A DNA stretch of 48,159 nt from Acinetobacter lwoffii (GTDB taxonomy: Bacteria > Pseudomonadota > Gammaproteobacteria > Pseudomonadales > Moraxellaceae), in assembly GCF_024129735.1 (NCBI RefSeq), contig NZ_JAMXXK010000026.1:1-48159 (forward strand), read 5' to 3'. The translations under genes were made by a program, and so were the position numbers. Shown one piece after another: positions 7,388 through 17,159 of this stretch (positions are counted from its first letter, which is position 1; every line of letters begins with the position of its first letter). The notes beneath the pieces were generated by a model. The model ran no database searches and was not told the DNA's origin. It was given only the letters and a program-made list of their open reading frames with translations.

Positions 7388-8311
7388 ATGCCAAGTTCAA
7401 ATATTCCGACCGAAGTCACCAATAGCCTGAAGGGAGTATTTACCAATATCAATACCGATCGTTTGACCGAAGTTTTGGTGGCGGTGGTGTTGTGCTTTAT
7501 TGGTTTCCTGATTGCGCGCTTTATTTCCAATACCTTTATTCGTACCATTGGTGTACGTTTTAATGCTCATCAAAAACTGGTCTGGCGCCGCGGGATTTTC
7601 TATTTTATCTTCCTGTTGTTTGTGATGGCCAGCCTCAAGGAAGCCGGTTTTAAACTCAGTGTCTTCCTCGGCGCTGCCGGGATTTTAACGGTCGCACTGG
7701 GTTTCGCTTCGCAAACATCAGCATCCAACCTGATCAGTGGCCTGTTCCTGATTGGTGAAGGTTCTTTTGAAGTCGGTGATACCATCCAGATTACCTTGAT
7801 TCGTGGGCATACCATTGAAGGCGAAGTGATTTCGATTGATCTGCTCTCGGTTAAACTTTTGACCCAAGATAATATCTATGTGCGTTTACCGAATGAACAG
7901 CTAATTCGGGCACCGGTGCAGAACTTGTCGAAATTTCCGATACGGCGGATTCCGATTACGTTGGCGATCAATTTCCATGAAAATATTATCAAGGTACGCG
8001 AAGTTCTGCTGGACGTTGCCAATAAATATCCACTGGTACTGGCCGACCCGAAACCTGCAGTCACCGTTACCGCTTTCCGTGAATCTTCGATTGAACTGCT
8101 GTTTGCAGTGTGGTGCCAACAGGAAAACTACCTGAAAGTTCGTGATGAAATGCAGGAACGGATTCGCAACGGCTTTGTCGATAACCAGATTGAAATTCCG
8201 GTGCCAAAAATGGGCTTTGTCGATCATCCACTTTCCCGTCCTGTAGAAAATGAAGAAATCGATCAATATGCCAATGAAAAGGCCCTCAAAAGAGAGCCTG
8301 ATCTGAAATAA
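7388..8311 (+). CDS. Small-conductance mechanosensitive channel, MscS family
   Basis: MscS channels open on membrane stretch and release solutes after hypo-osmotic shock. Here three hydrophobic segments lie at about residues 28-48, 70-88 and 92-125. The third is Gly/Ala-rich (FLGAAGILTVALGFASQT), the pore-lining TM3 signature. The cytoplasmic beta domain follows (SFEVGDTIQI, then VRLPNEQLIRAPVQNLSKFPIRR), and then the alpha/beta region. At 307 residues it is near the E. coli MscS length. It sits 9 bp behind the DUF432-like gene. The tail after residue 285 is charged and poorly conserved. Confidence 0.92.
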   Translation: MPSSNIPTEVTNSLKGVFTNINTDRLTEVLVAVVLCFIGFLIARFISNTFIRTIGVRFNAHQKLVWRRGIFYFIFLLFVMASLKEAGFKLSVFLGAAGILTVALGFASQTSASNLISGLFLIGEGSFEVGDTIQITLIRGHTIEGEVISIDLLSVKLLTQDNIYVRLPNEQLIRAPVQNLSKFPIRRIPITLAINFHENIIKVREVLLDVANKYPLVLADPKPAVTVTAFRESSIELLFAVWCQQENYLKVRDEMQERIRNGFVDNQIEIPVPKMGFVDHPLSRPVENEEIDQYANEKALKREPDLK

Positions 8312-8320
8312 CCCTTAGAT

Positions 8321-8355
8321 TCCCTCTCCTTTTAAAGGAGAGGATTAGGGAAAGG
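8321..8355. repeat. Dispersed palindromic repeat, copy 1
   Basis: CCCTCTCCTTTTAAAGGAGAGG is followed by ATTAGGGAAAGG. This is a perfect hairpin plus a fixed tail that recurs at 14177, 25230 and (inverted) 39168. It lies between the convergent mscS and DUF2339 genes. Confidence 0.75.
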
Positions 8356-8357
8356 AT

Positions 8358-11066
8358 TCAATGCTCCTTCTCCGGCATCGGTGCAATATAAGCAATCAGC
8401 AGCATCACCCCGCCCGCCAGCAGGAATGAAATCACCCGGGTCAGGGTGCCAATATGTGACAGGTCAAATAGTACGAGCTTCAAGGTCACAATCACCAGAA
8501 TACTGCCGCCTAAAATCCACATCGGTTTCAGTTTTTTGAGCGTTGCTGTCCACATGGTAATCCAGGCCAGCAATACCCAAAGTATGGTCAGACTGAGCTG
8601 AACTGTTGCATTGTTCCATAATGCCAGCTCATTAAACGGTGTCTGCAGGTACACATGTAAAGCTCTTAAAACAATATAACTGGAAAGCCATAACAGGCTT
8701 AGTACCATTAAAACTGCGATCATGCCTTTATCACGTCCCACTTTAATTTGCTGTAACAGCATCCAGATAAAGCTGGCAAACATGGCGATACTGATCAGAT
8801 CAAAAGGATTCAGAATTGGCAGCCAGTAATACTGAAAGGCTTGCTGACTAAATAACTGTGAACAAACCAGCCAAGTTGCCATCAGCAATAAACAGCTCTT
8901 GGTTTGCCAAAGCTGCTGCCAGCCTGACTGCGGATCCTGTCGATAACACCACAGGCAGAATAATAAAGGTAAAATCATCATGCTCAGATAAGGCATGTTC
9001 GGGATCAGACATAAACTTGCCAGAGTCAGACTGCTAAAAACACCAAAACTCATCCATTCCTTGGAGAGCTGCAAGCCAGCCAACGGTCTAAGCCACAAAA
9101 TGGCTAGTAGCATCGTAGAAAGGGCAAAAACTCCACGTTCAAAACTACTATTCCAGACAATCACCGCATTTTGACTACGATCCAGGGTCAGAATCGCCGC
9201 AATGACCAGCAAGGGCGAGATGCCGCTCCACTTCGGCAGTAACCAGGACCACTCCTGATTTTTGCGCAGGATCATTTCATTGAACAGTACATATCCCAGT
9301 ATGATGATAAATAAACTCAGCACATAGGCATGCTGACTCGGAAATTCATCTTCCAGCAAGGCAAATAACATCAGGCTGGCCGCAACACTTAAACTGCTTA
9401 AAAAGCTGACACTCAGACTATCCATCTGCTGCTGGTACTGCTTTTTAAGCTGACTGATGACCACGACTGCCACATAGCACAGACTCAAAATCCAGAAAAT
9501 GATTCGCGGTGTGGGATTAATCTCGATCAGATAATACAGGCTGCTGAATCCGGCCATCAGCAATAAACCCATGCTCAGATAGTGTGCTACCCGGACATTT
9601 TTTTCCAAGGCCCATAAATAAATCAGCACACCTTCAACTGCCCAGCCAATCACAGTCCATTGTTCTGTCAATAAGATCGGTGGCACTAAGGCGAGAAAAA
9701 TCAGCATCAGGCTCAGATAGCTCTGCGAAATGAGCTGGATAGTTTGTTTACGGCGCAGCAGTGTCCAGCAAGCGGCAAAGACCAGTGCAAAGAACAGGCT
9801 TAATCCAGCTTGCCAGAGTTTTTGATTGGGCTGATTAAAATGAATCAGATACAGAAAAATATAAGCGGTAATAGGGGCAGCAAAAATCAGCGCTAAGTCC
9901 AATACCGGTTTTAACTGAAACCGTGAGAGATCCTGTCGTGCCAGCAACTGGCTAAAGCGGAAACCTAGCCAGATAAACAGTGCACTATGTGCCAGAATCA
10001 GCGCAGTCATGGCATAACGCTCATATGTATAACCATGAATCAGGCTATATATCCCGCCAACGACAGCCGTCACTAAAAAGGCAATTTGATTGAGAATCTT
10101 CCATGGTCGGAAACTGCTCAGCACTGCCACCCCGATATTGATCAGCAAATAATAGCTAATCAGCTCAACGGCAGAAGCATCGCGGGTCGGTAAGGTAAAC
10201 GGCGCCAGATAAGCAATCAGCAAAGCCATCAAAGCCAGTTCGATGCTTTCCTGTTTCAGGCTTAAATATAGAGTGATGGCCAGAATTATTAGGAATAGCA
10301 AAGTCGCCAACGGTAACGTGGAAATCACCAGATTGTAATAGGCAAAAAATAAGGTCAGGAACAGACTCCCCAAACCCAGTCCTTCCAGTGCCAGAGCAAA
10401 ACTCCGATTTTTTTGCATCAGGCGATAACCCAGACCTGTTACACAGCCACTTGCCAGTGCAACCAGGCCCAATTTTGCAGCCAGACTGAGTTGCCAGTGC
10501 TCGGTGGCAAAGCGCAGCAGTAAAATAATCCCAATCACCAAAATACTGATTGCGACCTTGAGGACAGGATTCCCCTGAAAAAGCCAGCGCTGCAGTTGAT
10601 CTACCAGATGAGGAGAATCGTTTACCTCTTGGGCAGACTCGGTTTTCACCAATGGAACAGAATCGGATCGATCCGGTGATCGCTGTAAGGGATCGGCAGA
10701 AAGAGATTGTGATTGCAGCTGTATCAAGCGCCCTTCCAGACGTTGCAGCCACCTGAGCAAAAAGAATACCCAGGCCGTAATCCCAATTCCCATCAGCCAA
10801 TCCAGTTCAGCCAGTCCACCAACAATGGCAGTAATTGAAGAAATATATAAAGGAACTTTAGAATTGCGTTCTAGGGACATCTGCTGCTGTCCGGCCAATT
10901 GATTCAGCGGTGCTTCTACCGCAGTGACATATTGCATCACGCTAAAGATAAACCCCAAACCACACAGATAAGTCACAATCTGATAACCCAGATACCAGGC
11001 GCTGATCCCGGTAATCAGCAAGGTAATCAGCCAGATCATGCGCAACTCATTCCGTCCTGCAGCCAT
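8358..11066 (-). CDS. Large polytopic membrane protein, DUF2339 family
   Basis: This 902-residue protein is almost wholly made of hydrophobic helices, more than twenty by eye, with few charged loops. Two helices at the N-terminus are followed by a hydrophilic linker (about residues 105-150, RLEGRLIQLQSQSLSADP...), and the multi-helix body starts near residue 165. This is the usual DUF2339 'predicted membrane protein' architecture, and its function is unknown. An alternative ATG at 11039 (MIWLITLL...) has a better ribosome site (GGAATGAG) and would drop nine residues. It is transcribed alone, convergent with mscS and divergent from polA. Confidence 0.82.
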   Translation of the reverse strand: MAAGRNELRMIWLITLLITGISAWYLGYQIVTYLCGLGFIFSVMQYVTAVEAPLNQLAGQQQMSLERNSKVPLYISSITAIVGGLAELDWLMGIGITAWVFFLLRWLQRLEGRLIQLQSQSLSADPLQRSPDRSDSVPLVKTESAQEVNDSPHLVDQLQRWLFQGNPVLKVAISILVIGIILLLRFATEHWQLSLAAKLGLVALASGCVTGLGYRLMQKNRSFALALEGLGLGSLFLTLFFAYYNLVISTLPLATLLFLIILAITLYLSLKQESIELALMALLIAYLAPFTLPTRDASAVELISYYLLINIGVAVLSSFRPWKILNQIAFLVTAVVGGIYSLIHGYTYERYAMTALILAHSALFIWLGFRFSQLLARQDLSRFQLKPVLDLALIFAAPITAYIFLYLIHFNQPNQKLWQAGLSLFFALVFAACWTLLRRKQTIQLISQSYLSLMLIFLALVPPILLTEQWTVIGWAVEGVLIYLWALEKNVRVAHYLSMGLLLMAGFSSLYYLIEINPTPRIIFWILSLCYVAVVVISQLKKQYQQQMDSLSVSFLSSLSVAASLMLFALLEDEFPSQHAYVLSLFIIILGYVLFNEMILRKNQEWSWLLPKWSGISPLLVIAAILTLDRSQNAVIVWNSSFERGVFALSTMLLAILWLRPLAGLQLSKEWMSFGVFSSLTLASLCLIPNMPYLSMMILPLLFCLWCYRQDPQSGWQQLWQTKSCLLLMATWLVCSQLFSQQAFQYYWLPILNPFDLISIAMFASFIWMLLQQIKVGRDKGMIAVLMVLSLLWLSSYIVLRALHVYLQTPFNELALWNNATVQLSLTILWVLLAWITMWTATLKKLKPMWILGGSILVIVTLKLVLFDLSHIGTLTRVISFLLAGGVMLLIAYIAPMPEKEH

Positions 11067-11227
11067 TCTTATATTTCTCTTTCCTGAATCGTTCCATCAT
11101 ACAACAGCTTGTGCTGCTTATTTCATCTTCGACCGATATTCGCTAAGCTGTAAACTCAGACTCGTCTCAGCGAGCGCGGTAAAAATCACGTACAATAGCG
11201 CTGTATTTTGAATAAGGAATTGATTAC

Positions 11228-13990
11228 ATGCCACCATTTGTCTTGGTCGATGGCTCTTACTTTTTATTTCGTGCCTTTCACGCACTGCCACCATTAACCA
11301 CGTCAACCGGTTTACATACCAATGCAATTCGTGGTGCGATTTCTGCTATTCAAAAACTGATGCGCCGGACCCAACCGACCCATATGGCGGTAATTTTTGA
11401 TACCCCAGAACCGACCTTCCGGCATGAGCTGTCACCGATTTATAAAGGTGACCGTCCCAGCATGCCAACGGAATTATCCGAACAGATTCCTTATCTGCAT
11501 GCCTTGATCCGCGCTTTGGGCATTCCGCTGCATACCTTACCGGGCGCCGAAGCCGATGACATTATTGGGACACTGGCCAAACGTGCCGAGGCGATGGGAC
11601 ATCAGGTGCTGATCTCTACGGGCGATAAAGATATGGCGCAACTGGTGACCGAAAAAGTCACCCTGGAAGACAGCTTTAAAGAAAAACCGCTGGATGTCGA
11701 CGGTGTGTTTGAAAAGTTTGGAGTCTGGCCGAATCAGATTATTGACTATCTCACCCTGATGGGCGATGCATCAGATGGCATTATGGGCGTGCCAGGTGTA
11801 GGTGCCAAAACGGCAGCAAAACTGCTCACTGAATATGGCTCGATCGGCGGCATTTTAGAAAATGTCGACAAGATCAAAGGCAAAGTCGGTCAAAATATTA
11901 AAGAACATGTCGATGGCATTGCACTGGACCATCAGCTGGCCAGTATTGTCATCGATCTGGATCTTAATTTTGGTTATGACGATTTAAAACTGGGTGAGCC
12001 AAATATCGAGACCTTGCGTCATTTGTACACCGAGCTGGAATTCCGTAACCAGCTGCAGTCCTTAGATCACCCGAACAACCCGAATAATTCAAATTACCAG
12101 CAGGCGGCAAAATCTATTAACGCCAAAGCGGTTACAGCACCAGAACCTCTGGAAGACCATGCGTCTGTAACCAGCAGTGATGACCAGCTAGGTCAAGCGA
12201 CCTACCACACAGTATTAAGCCAGCAGGACTGGGACACACTGTTTGAGCGCCTAAGTACCGAAAAACGTTTTGCCTTTGATACCGAAACCACCAGTTTGGA
12301 TTATCGTATTGCACAGATTGTCGGTTTCTCGGTCGCCTTCGATGCGCAGAATGCTTATTATGTTCCCTTGGCACATGATTATGAAGGCGCACCGGAGCAG
12401 CTGAATCGTGAAGTAATTCTGGCGCAGATCAAACCAATTCTGGAAGATGAGTCTGTAAAGAAAATTGGGCATCATCTGAAATATGATGCACATGTACTGG
12501 AAAATCATGGCATTCATCTGGCAGGCTGGTATTTCGATACCATGCTGGCTTCCTATGTCCTGAATTCTGTCGCGACCCGTCATGGCATGGATGATGTGGC
12601 CCGTCTGTATTTGAGTCATCTGACCACGACTTATGAACAAGTGGCCGGTAAAGGTGCTAAACAAAAGACCTTCAACCAGATTCCACTTGAAACTGCAGCA
12701 CATTATGCCGCAGAAGATGCACATGTCACCTATCGCCTTTATGAAGTCTTGAGCAGCAAATTGCAGGCACACCCTGAACTGGTGAATATTCTGCATAATA
12801 TTGAAGTTCCGGTCGCACGTGTACTGACGCAAATGGAAGAAAACGGCATCGAACTGGATCTTGCTTTTCTGGATCAGCTTGGGGGCGAATTTTCCAACAC
12901 CATGCACAATCTGGAAAACCAGATCATGGAAATTGCCGGTGAAAGCTTTAATGTCAGCTCACCTAAACAGGTCGGTGAAGTTCTGTTTGAAAAGCTGGGG
13001 CTAAAAGGCGGTAAAAAAACCACCACCGGACAATACAGTACCAGTGAAAGTGTACTGGAAAAAATTGAACATCCGATTGCCCAGCTAATTCTGGAATATC
13101 GTGGTTTGTCCAAGCTGAAAAGTACCTATACCGATGGCTTATGCAAACAGGCCAATCCTGATACCCATCGTGTGCATACCAGTTATCATCAGGCACTGAC
13201 TGCAACTGGCCGTTTATCATCGACTGATCCAAACCTGCAGAACATTCCGATTCGTGCCGAAATTGGCCGTCAAATTCGCAAGGCGTTTGTGGCACCGGAA
13301 GGTCGTGTTTTGCTGGCAGCCGATTACTCACAAATTGAATTGCGTCTCATGGCCCACTTATCTCAGGATGAAGCCCTGCTGGATGCATTTATTCATGGTC
13401 AGGATGTACATCGCCGTACCGCAGCGGAGGTTCTAGGCATTCCGTTGGAAGAAGTGACCAATGACCAGCGCCGTCAGGCCAAGGCCGTCAACTTCGGCCT
13501 ACTTTACGGCATGTCCGAGTTTGGTCTGATCCGACAGTTAGGTTTTACCCGTCAGGAATCACAGAATTATATCAAGCAGTATTTCCACCGTTATCCGGGC
13601 ATTTATGACTATATGCAGCGTACCCGTCAGGTCGCATTAGAACAGGGTTTTGTTGAAACCTTGCTCGGACGCCGTTTATATACCCCAGATATCGATGCCC
13701 GTAATATGATGGTGCGTAAAGCGGCAGAACGTGCTGCGATTAATGCCCCGCTACAAGGTTCGGCCGCAGACATTATTAAAATGGCAATGATTGAAGTCGA
13801 CAAGATGTTGCCGAAAGATCAGGCCAAAATGCTGCTGCAAGTTCACGATGAACTGGTGTTTGAAGTCGATGAAGACATTGCCGATGAACTGGCACCTAAA
13901 CTGGCTGAAGTGATGCAATCGGTACTGCAGATTTCTGTACCATTGGTGGTAGAAGTGGGTAAAGGTAAAAACTGGGATGAGGCGCATTAA
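11228..13990 (+). CDS. polA: DNA polymerase I
   Basis: This is the repair and Okazaki-fragment-processing polymerase. Residues 1-290 form the 5'-3' exonuclease (VDGSYFLFRAFHALPPL; GDKDMAQLV; LMGDASDGIMGVPGVGAKTA). The 3'-5' proofreading domain begins near residue 345 with the intact acidic motif FAFDTETTSLDY. The polymerase domain covers about 520-920, with DYSQIELRLMAH, the O-helix RRQAKAVNFGLLYG and the HDELVFEV motif. At 920 residues it matches family length. The ribosome site AAGGA lies before the ATG, and TACAAT at 11191-11196 may be the -10. It is transcribed alone. Confidence 0.97.
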   Translation: MPPFVLVDGSYFLFRAFHALPPLTTSTGLHTNAIRGAISAIQKLMRRTQPTHMAVIFDTPEPTFRHELSPIYKGDRPSMPTELSEQIPYLHALIRALGIPLHTLPGAEADDIIGTLAKRAEAMGHQVLISTGDKDMAQLVTEKVTLEDSFKEKPLDVDGVFEKFGVWPNQIIDYLTLMGDASDGIMGVPGVGAKTAAKLLTEYGSIGGILENVDKIKGKVGQNIKEHVDGIALDHQLASIVIDLDLNFGYDDLKLGEPNIETLRHLYTELEFRNQLQSLDHPNNPNNSNYQQAAKSINAKAVTAPEPLEDHASVTSSDDQLGQATYHTVLSQQDWDTLFERLSTEKRFAFDTETTSLDYRIAQIVGFSVAFDAQNAYYVPLAHDYEGAPEQLNREVILAQIKPILEDESVKKIGHHLKYDAHVLENHGIHLAGWYFDTMLASYVLNSVATRHGMDDVARLYLSHLTTTYEQVAGKGAKQKTFNQIPLETAAHYAAEDAHVTYRLYEVLSSKLQAHPELVNILHNIEVPVARVLTQMEENGIELDLAFLDQLGGEFSNTMHNLENQIMEIAGESFNVSSPKQVGEVLFEKLGLKGGKKTTTGQYSTSESVLEKIEHPIAQLILEYRGLSKLKSTYTDGLCKQANPDTHRVHTSYHQALTATGRLSSTDPNLQNIPIRAEIGRQIRKAFVAPEGRVLLAADYSQIELRLMAHLSQDEALLDAFIHGQDVHRRTAAEVLGIPLEEVTNDQRRQAKAVNFGLLYGMSEFGLIRQLGFTRQESQNYIKQYFHRYPGIYDYMQRTRQVALEQGFVETLLGRRLYTPDIDARNMMVRKAAERAAINAPLQGSAADIIKMAMIEVDKMLPKDQAKMLLQVHDELVFEVDEDIADELAPKLAEVMQSVLQISVPLVVEVGKGKNWDEAH

Positions 13991-14314
13991 TGTGCCTTTA
14001 ACCCCATCTTCCTTATAGGAGGTGAGGAATATATTCCGCAAGGGGATGGAGGGGATTTTAATTTATAATCCTCATCTACAGGCAGCGATATTAAAATCTT
14101 TTCTGCTATCAAGTTTCGAACGCATATTTTTCTATTTTTAGGAAATCAGCAGCATTACTGGTTCAGAGTATCCAAGTTCCCTCTCCTTCCAGGAGAGGGT
14201 TAGGGAGAGGTTAATATCCCATCTTCTTCTTGTACTGCGATTAAAACTTGTTCACGGTTTGGGAAGTTTAACAAATCCCTTCCAATCTCCCTTATCTAAA
14301 GGGAGGAGCAAATA
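13991..14314. repeat. Intergenic repeat-rich block after polA
   Basis: This 324-bp stretch holds no gene that I can support. It carries several short palindromic elements. One is a CCCC...GGGG element at about 14000-14058. Another is the CCCTCTCC-type repeat at 14177-14210. A third is a second-type element with TCTCCC...AAAGGGAGGAG at about 14285-14309. It appears to be a landing zone for small repeats between the convergent polA and yggT genes. Confidence 0.55.
14177..14210. repeat. Dispersed palindromic repeat, copy 2
   Basis: CCCTCTCCT, then TCC, then AGGAGAGGG is a perfect 9-bp hairpin, and it is followed by TTAGGGAGAGG. This is the fullest copy of the family and serves as the reference for the other three. 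Confidence 0.8.
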
Positions 14315-14338
14315 AAAAGGACGCCTCAGCGTCCTTTT
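14315..14338. terminator. Bidirectional terminator between polA and yggT
   Basis: AAAAGGACGC (14315-14324), loop CTCA and GCGTCCTTTT (14329-14338) form a 10-bp hairpin with A and T runs on both flanks. It can end yggT transcripts on the minus strand and any polA readthrough. Confidence 0.85.
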
Positions 14339-14351
14339 CTTTTCATTCAGA

Positions 14352-14921
14352 TTAAAAACCCGTTAACAATACAATTGCCACCTGGTTCATGATCATTTCA
14401 ATCACAATCAAGGCCAGAATTGCCAGGATTGGAGACAGGTCAATCATGCCCATATTCGGCATAATCCGGCGGAAAGGTGCCAGCAATGGCTCGGCAAGTT
14501 CCTGAACTACTTCAATATAAGGTGAACGGGATTGGGTAAACATCACCACCCAGCTTAAAATAATGGTAGCGAAAATCAAGTAACGACAGAAACGGATCAA
14601 ATCCTGCATCATGGTGACAAAAGTCAGAATGAGCAAATGCACAGGACCATTCGGCATGCCACCAGACAGATACATCATGCCGAAAATTTTCAGCAAATAC
14701 AGCACTACCAAAAGTGCCAGTGCCGCAGTATTAACCCGCCCTTTGCCCATCGTAGGGAAAATACGCCCGAATACATCTACAATTTTAGTGGCTTTCACAG
14801 TAGAAAGAACCACAGGATTGTAGGGACTGACGGCTGCCAGTTGCATTAAAAATCGGAAGAATACGAGCAAAATCGCGACGTTAATGATAATGCCAAAAAT
14901 TAGCGCAGAATTTGCACCCAT
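14352..14921 (-). CDS. YggT-family membrane protein
   Basis: This is an integral membrane protein of 189 residues with two YGGT-type halves, each with paired hydrophobic helices. The second half has the recognisable VQELAEPLLAPFRRIMPNMG followed by DLSPILAILALIVIE. The molecular role is not settled. The family is linked to cell-envelope and division functions and often sits beside proC, as here. It is the last gene of the ppx-accA-tilS-proC-yggT string, 19 bp after proC, and is followed by a strong terminator. Confidence 0.88.
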   Translation of the reverse strand: MGANSALIFGIIINVAILLVFFRFLMQLAAVSPYNPVVLSTVKATKIVDVFGRIFPTMGKGRVNTAALALLVVLYLLKIFGMMYLSGGMPNGPVHLLILTFVTMMQDLIRFCRYLIFATIILSWVVMFTQSRSPYIEVVQELAEPLLAPFRRIMPNMGMIDLSPILAILALIVIEMIMNQVAIVLLTGF

Positions 14922-14940
14922 ACTTGAACTTTCCTAAAAA

Positions 14941-15780
14941 TTAAACTGAAGATTTGCTGCTTTCACTGAGCTCTTGAGCTAGTTCCTGACTGCGTTTTTG
15001 CGCAGCAGCAAGTGCTGCCTGAATATTCTGAGAAATTTGCGCGCGGTCAAAGACTTCAAGTGCCGCCTGTGTAGTCCCATTTGGAGAAGTCACATTTTTA
15101 CGTAACTCAGCCGGCGTATTCGAGCTGGTAATCGCCATTTGCGCCGCGCCTAAAGCGGTCTGCAAAGTCAGTGCGGTTGCAACTTTTTCATCCAGACCTA
15201 AATTTTTACCCGCACGAATCATACTTTCCATCATATAGAAAAAGTAAGCTGGCCCCGAACCCGAGACTGCAGTGACTGCATCAATTTGTGCTTCTGAGTC
15301 GACCCAAATGGTTAATCCAGTTGATGCCAAAACCTGACTGGCCAACTCACGGTCACTGGTTTCCACAAATGCATTGGCATATAAACCATGTGCCCCGGTC
15401 TGTACCAATGCTGGCGTATTCGGCATGACCCGGACAATACGCTCTGTCCCCAACAATGCTGACAATGTGGCAATTTCTGCACCGGCAACAATGGAAATAA
15501 TCAGTTTATTATTAACCAGACCTTTTAAAGGTTGCAGCACTTGAGCCAAAACCTGAGGTTTTACCGCCAGCACAACAATATCTGCATCCTGAATTGCAGC
15601 GCTATTATCCCCGGTCACATTAATTTCTTTTTCCGCCAATAAAGCACGGACTTTTTCGACCGGATCAGAAACTGTAATACGTGTTGCTGGCAAACCACGT
15701 GAAATCAGACCGCCAATTAAGGCTTGGGCCATATTACCGCCACCAATAAAACAGATATTACAATTTAAAGCTGCACTCAT
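14941..15780 (-). CDS. proC: Pyrroline-5-carboxylate reductase
   Basis: This enzyme catalyses the last step of proline synthesis, the NAD(P)H reduction of 1-pyrroline-5-carboxylate. The Rossmann start is CFIGGGNMAQALIGGL (residues 9-24), and MPNTPALVQTGAHGLYAN and AVSGSGPAYFFYMMESM are the conserved substrate and dimer segments. It has about 279 residues, the usual length. I take the ATG at 15780. A TTG at 15786 would overlap the tilS stop. The stop and start are only 2 bp apart, so translation is probably coupled. A Ser-rich tail (SESSKSS) ends the protein. Confidence 0.96.
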   Translation of the reverse strand: MSAALNCNICFIGGGNMAQALIGGLISRGLPATRITVSDPVEKVRALLAEKEINVTGDNSAAIQDADIVVLAVKPQVLAQVLQPLKGLVNNKLIISIVAGAEIATLSALLGTERIVRVMPNTPALVQTGAHGLYANAFVETSDRELASQVLASTGLTIWVDSEAQIDAVTAVSGSGPAYFFYMMESMIRAGKNLGLDEKVATALTLQTALGAAQMAITSSNTPAELRKNVTSPNGTTQAALEVFDRAQISQNIQAALAAAQKRSQELAQELSESSKSSV

Positions 15781-15782
15781 GT

Positions 15783-17159
15783 TCAATGCTCATCGTTGAG
15801 TTCTAAAGTTGAAGAAACCGACATCGGCAGCCATCCACCTGCTTCACAATATGCAGATTGAGCCAACCAAAATCCTTTAGGGGTAAACACGCCTAGCATA
15901 ACATTATCTGCGCTTAATATTTGAATAGTATGCCGAGCCCAGGGAAATATTTGCGCTTCCTGAATGGCTTTTTTCAGCGGCCAGGTACCGACACGGCCAT
16001 ATAAATGAATTTTTTCGCCACCCTGACGCTGCTGCAAATGCAAAGGTTGCTGCAATAATGCAGCAGATAAACCGAGCTGTGCAGGCGCAATGGTAAATTT
16101 CCCTGACAAAACCTGCACGCTGTCTTTTAAAGCGAATTTTATAGTTTTCGGGCTAGTTTGAACTTGTTGTTGATCAGCTAAATAGATCTCTGCGGCCAAA
16201 CGATATAATTGCTGCTGATAGCGTACATAGTAAAAGCCTTGCCAATACAATGCCGCCTGAGCATCTTGCTTGGCATAAATCACTTCGCGTTGCAAACGCT
16301 CTACCATCGCTAAAGATGGACGATACTGTTCTTTACCTTTCATCCAGGCAGAGAGCAATTGACGTTGTCGTGATTTTGAAAGCTGTAAAAATTTACCAAG
16401 ATCGAGCTGCGTTTCAGTTCCACAAGATGCTAAATCCTGTTGCAGCACTTCTTGTAAAATGTCTTGAGCATCCTGCATCAGCTCACTGGTTCGCACCAAG
16501 GCGGCTTGCATTTTAGGATAACGTTCGCTTAATACCGGCCACAGCGTCTGGCGTGCCCAGGCCCGGTCATAATAGGTATCAGCATTGGTCGGATCTTCAA
16601 TATTCTGAACATTCAGGTCTGATGCCCATTGGCAAATCTGCTCACGGGAAATATTCAGTAGTGGCCGCCAAATCGTCAGATTTTCACGTATATCGATCTG
16701 TTTCATTGCCGCTAAGCCGTCAACACCGGCACCAGACAATAAACGTAGCATCAGGGTTTCCGCCTGATCCTGCTGATGATGTGCCAGCACCAATATTTCA
16801 TCCGCTTGCAAATGTTGCAGATAAGCCTGATAACGTGAATTGCGCGCTTGCTGTTCCAGATTGCCACTAGCGACATGAACTGGCTGGATGATGCAGGGAA
16901 TATTCAGTTGCTGACATTGATGTGCAACGAACTTGCCCCAATCTGCGCTGAGTGCTTGTAACTGATGATCGATATAAATCGCCCGAACTTTTTCCGGGCA
17001 TAAAAAAAACATCAGATGCAGCAACAGCATAGAATCTACGCCGCCACTGCATCCGATGAGAAATTTTGTCTCTGCAGGAAAGTCCTGCAGCTGTTTTAAG
17101 AAACCAGACCTAAATTGTCGCTGCCAAACTTCATTAAACGTTGGTAACGTGCTTCGCAT
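15783..17159 (-). CDS. tilS: tRNA(Ile)-lysidine synthetase
   Basis: TilS changes C34 of the tRNA-Ile CAU anticodon to lysidine so that it reads AUA. The PP-loop ATPase motif SGGVDS is at about residues 39-44 ([15 protein letters not shown]). It is followed by [24 protein letters not shown] and the C-terminal substrate-binding domain. At 458 residues it is full length. The predicted ATG lies 64 bp inside the 3' end of accA, a long overlap. The residues before the PP-loop are short enough that a slightly later start cannot be excluded. It is followed immediately by proC. Confidence 0.93.
   Translation of the reverse strand: MRSTLPTFNEVWQRQFRSGFLKQLQDFPAETKFLIGCSGGVDSMLLLHLMFFLCPEKVRAIYIDHQLQALSADWGKFVAHQCQQLNIPCIIQPVHVASGNLEQQARNSRYQAYLQHLQADEILVLAHHQQDQAETLMLRLLSGAGVDGLAAMKQIDIRENLTIWRPLLNISREQICQWASDLNVQNIEDPTNADTYYDRAWARQTLWPVLSERYPKMQAALVRTSELMQDAQDILQEVLQQDLASCGTETQLDLGKFLQLSKSRQRQLLSAWMKGKEQYRPSLAMVERLQREVIYAKQDAQAALYWQGFYYVRYQQQLYRLAAEIYLADQQQVQTSPKTIKFALKDSVQVLSGKFTIAPAQLGLSAALLQQPLHLQQRQGGEKIHLYGRVGTWPLKKAIQEAQIFPWARHTIQILSADNVMLGVFTPKGFWLAQSAYCEAGGWLPMSVSSTLELNDEH

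Noticed and set aside
10165..10800. 211-codon open frame on the minus strand in another frame of the DUF2339 gene
   Set aside because: It lies fully inside a well-supported long gene, has Arg/Ser/Cys-rich shadow composition and no ribosome site.
12251..12907. 218-codon open frame antisense to polA
   Set aside because: It is the complement of conserved polymerase codons. The His/Phe/Ile-rich translation has no domain character.
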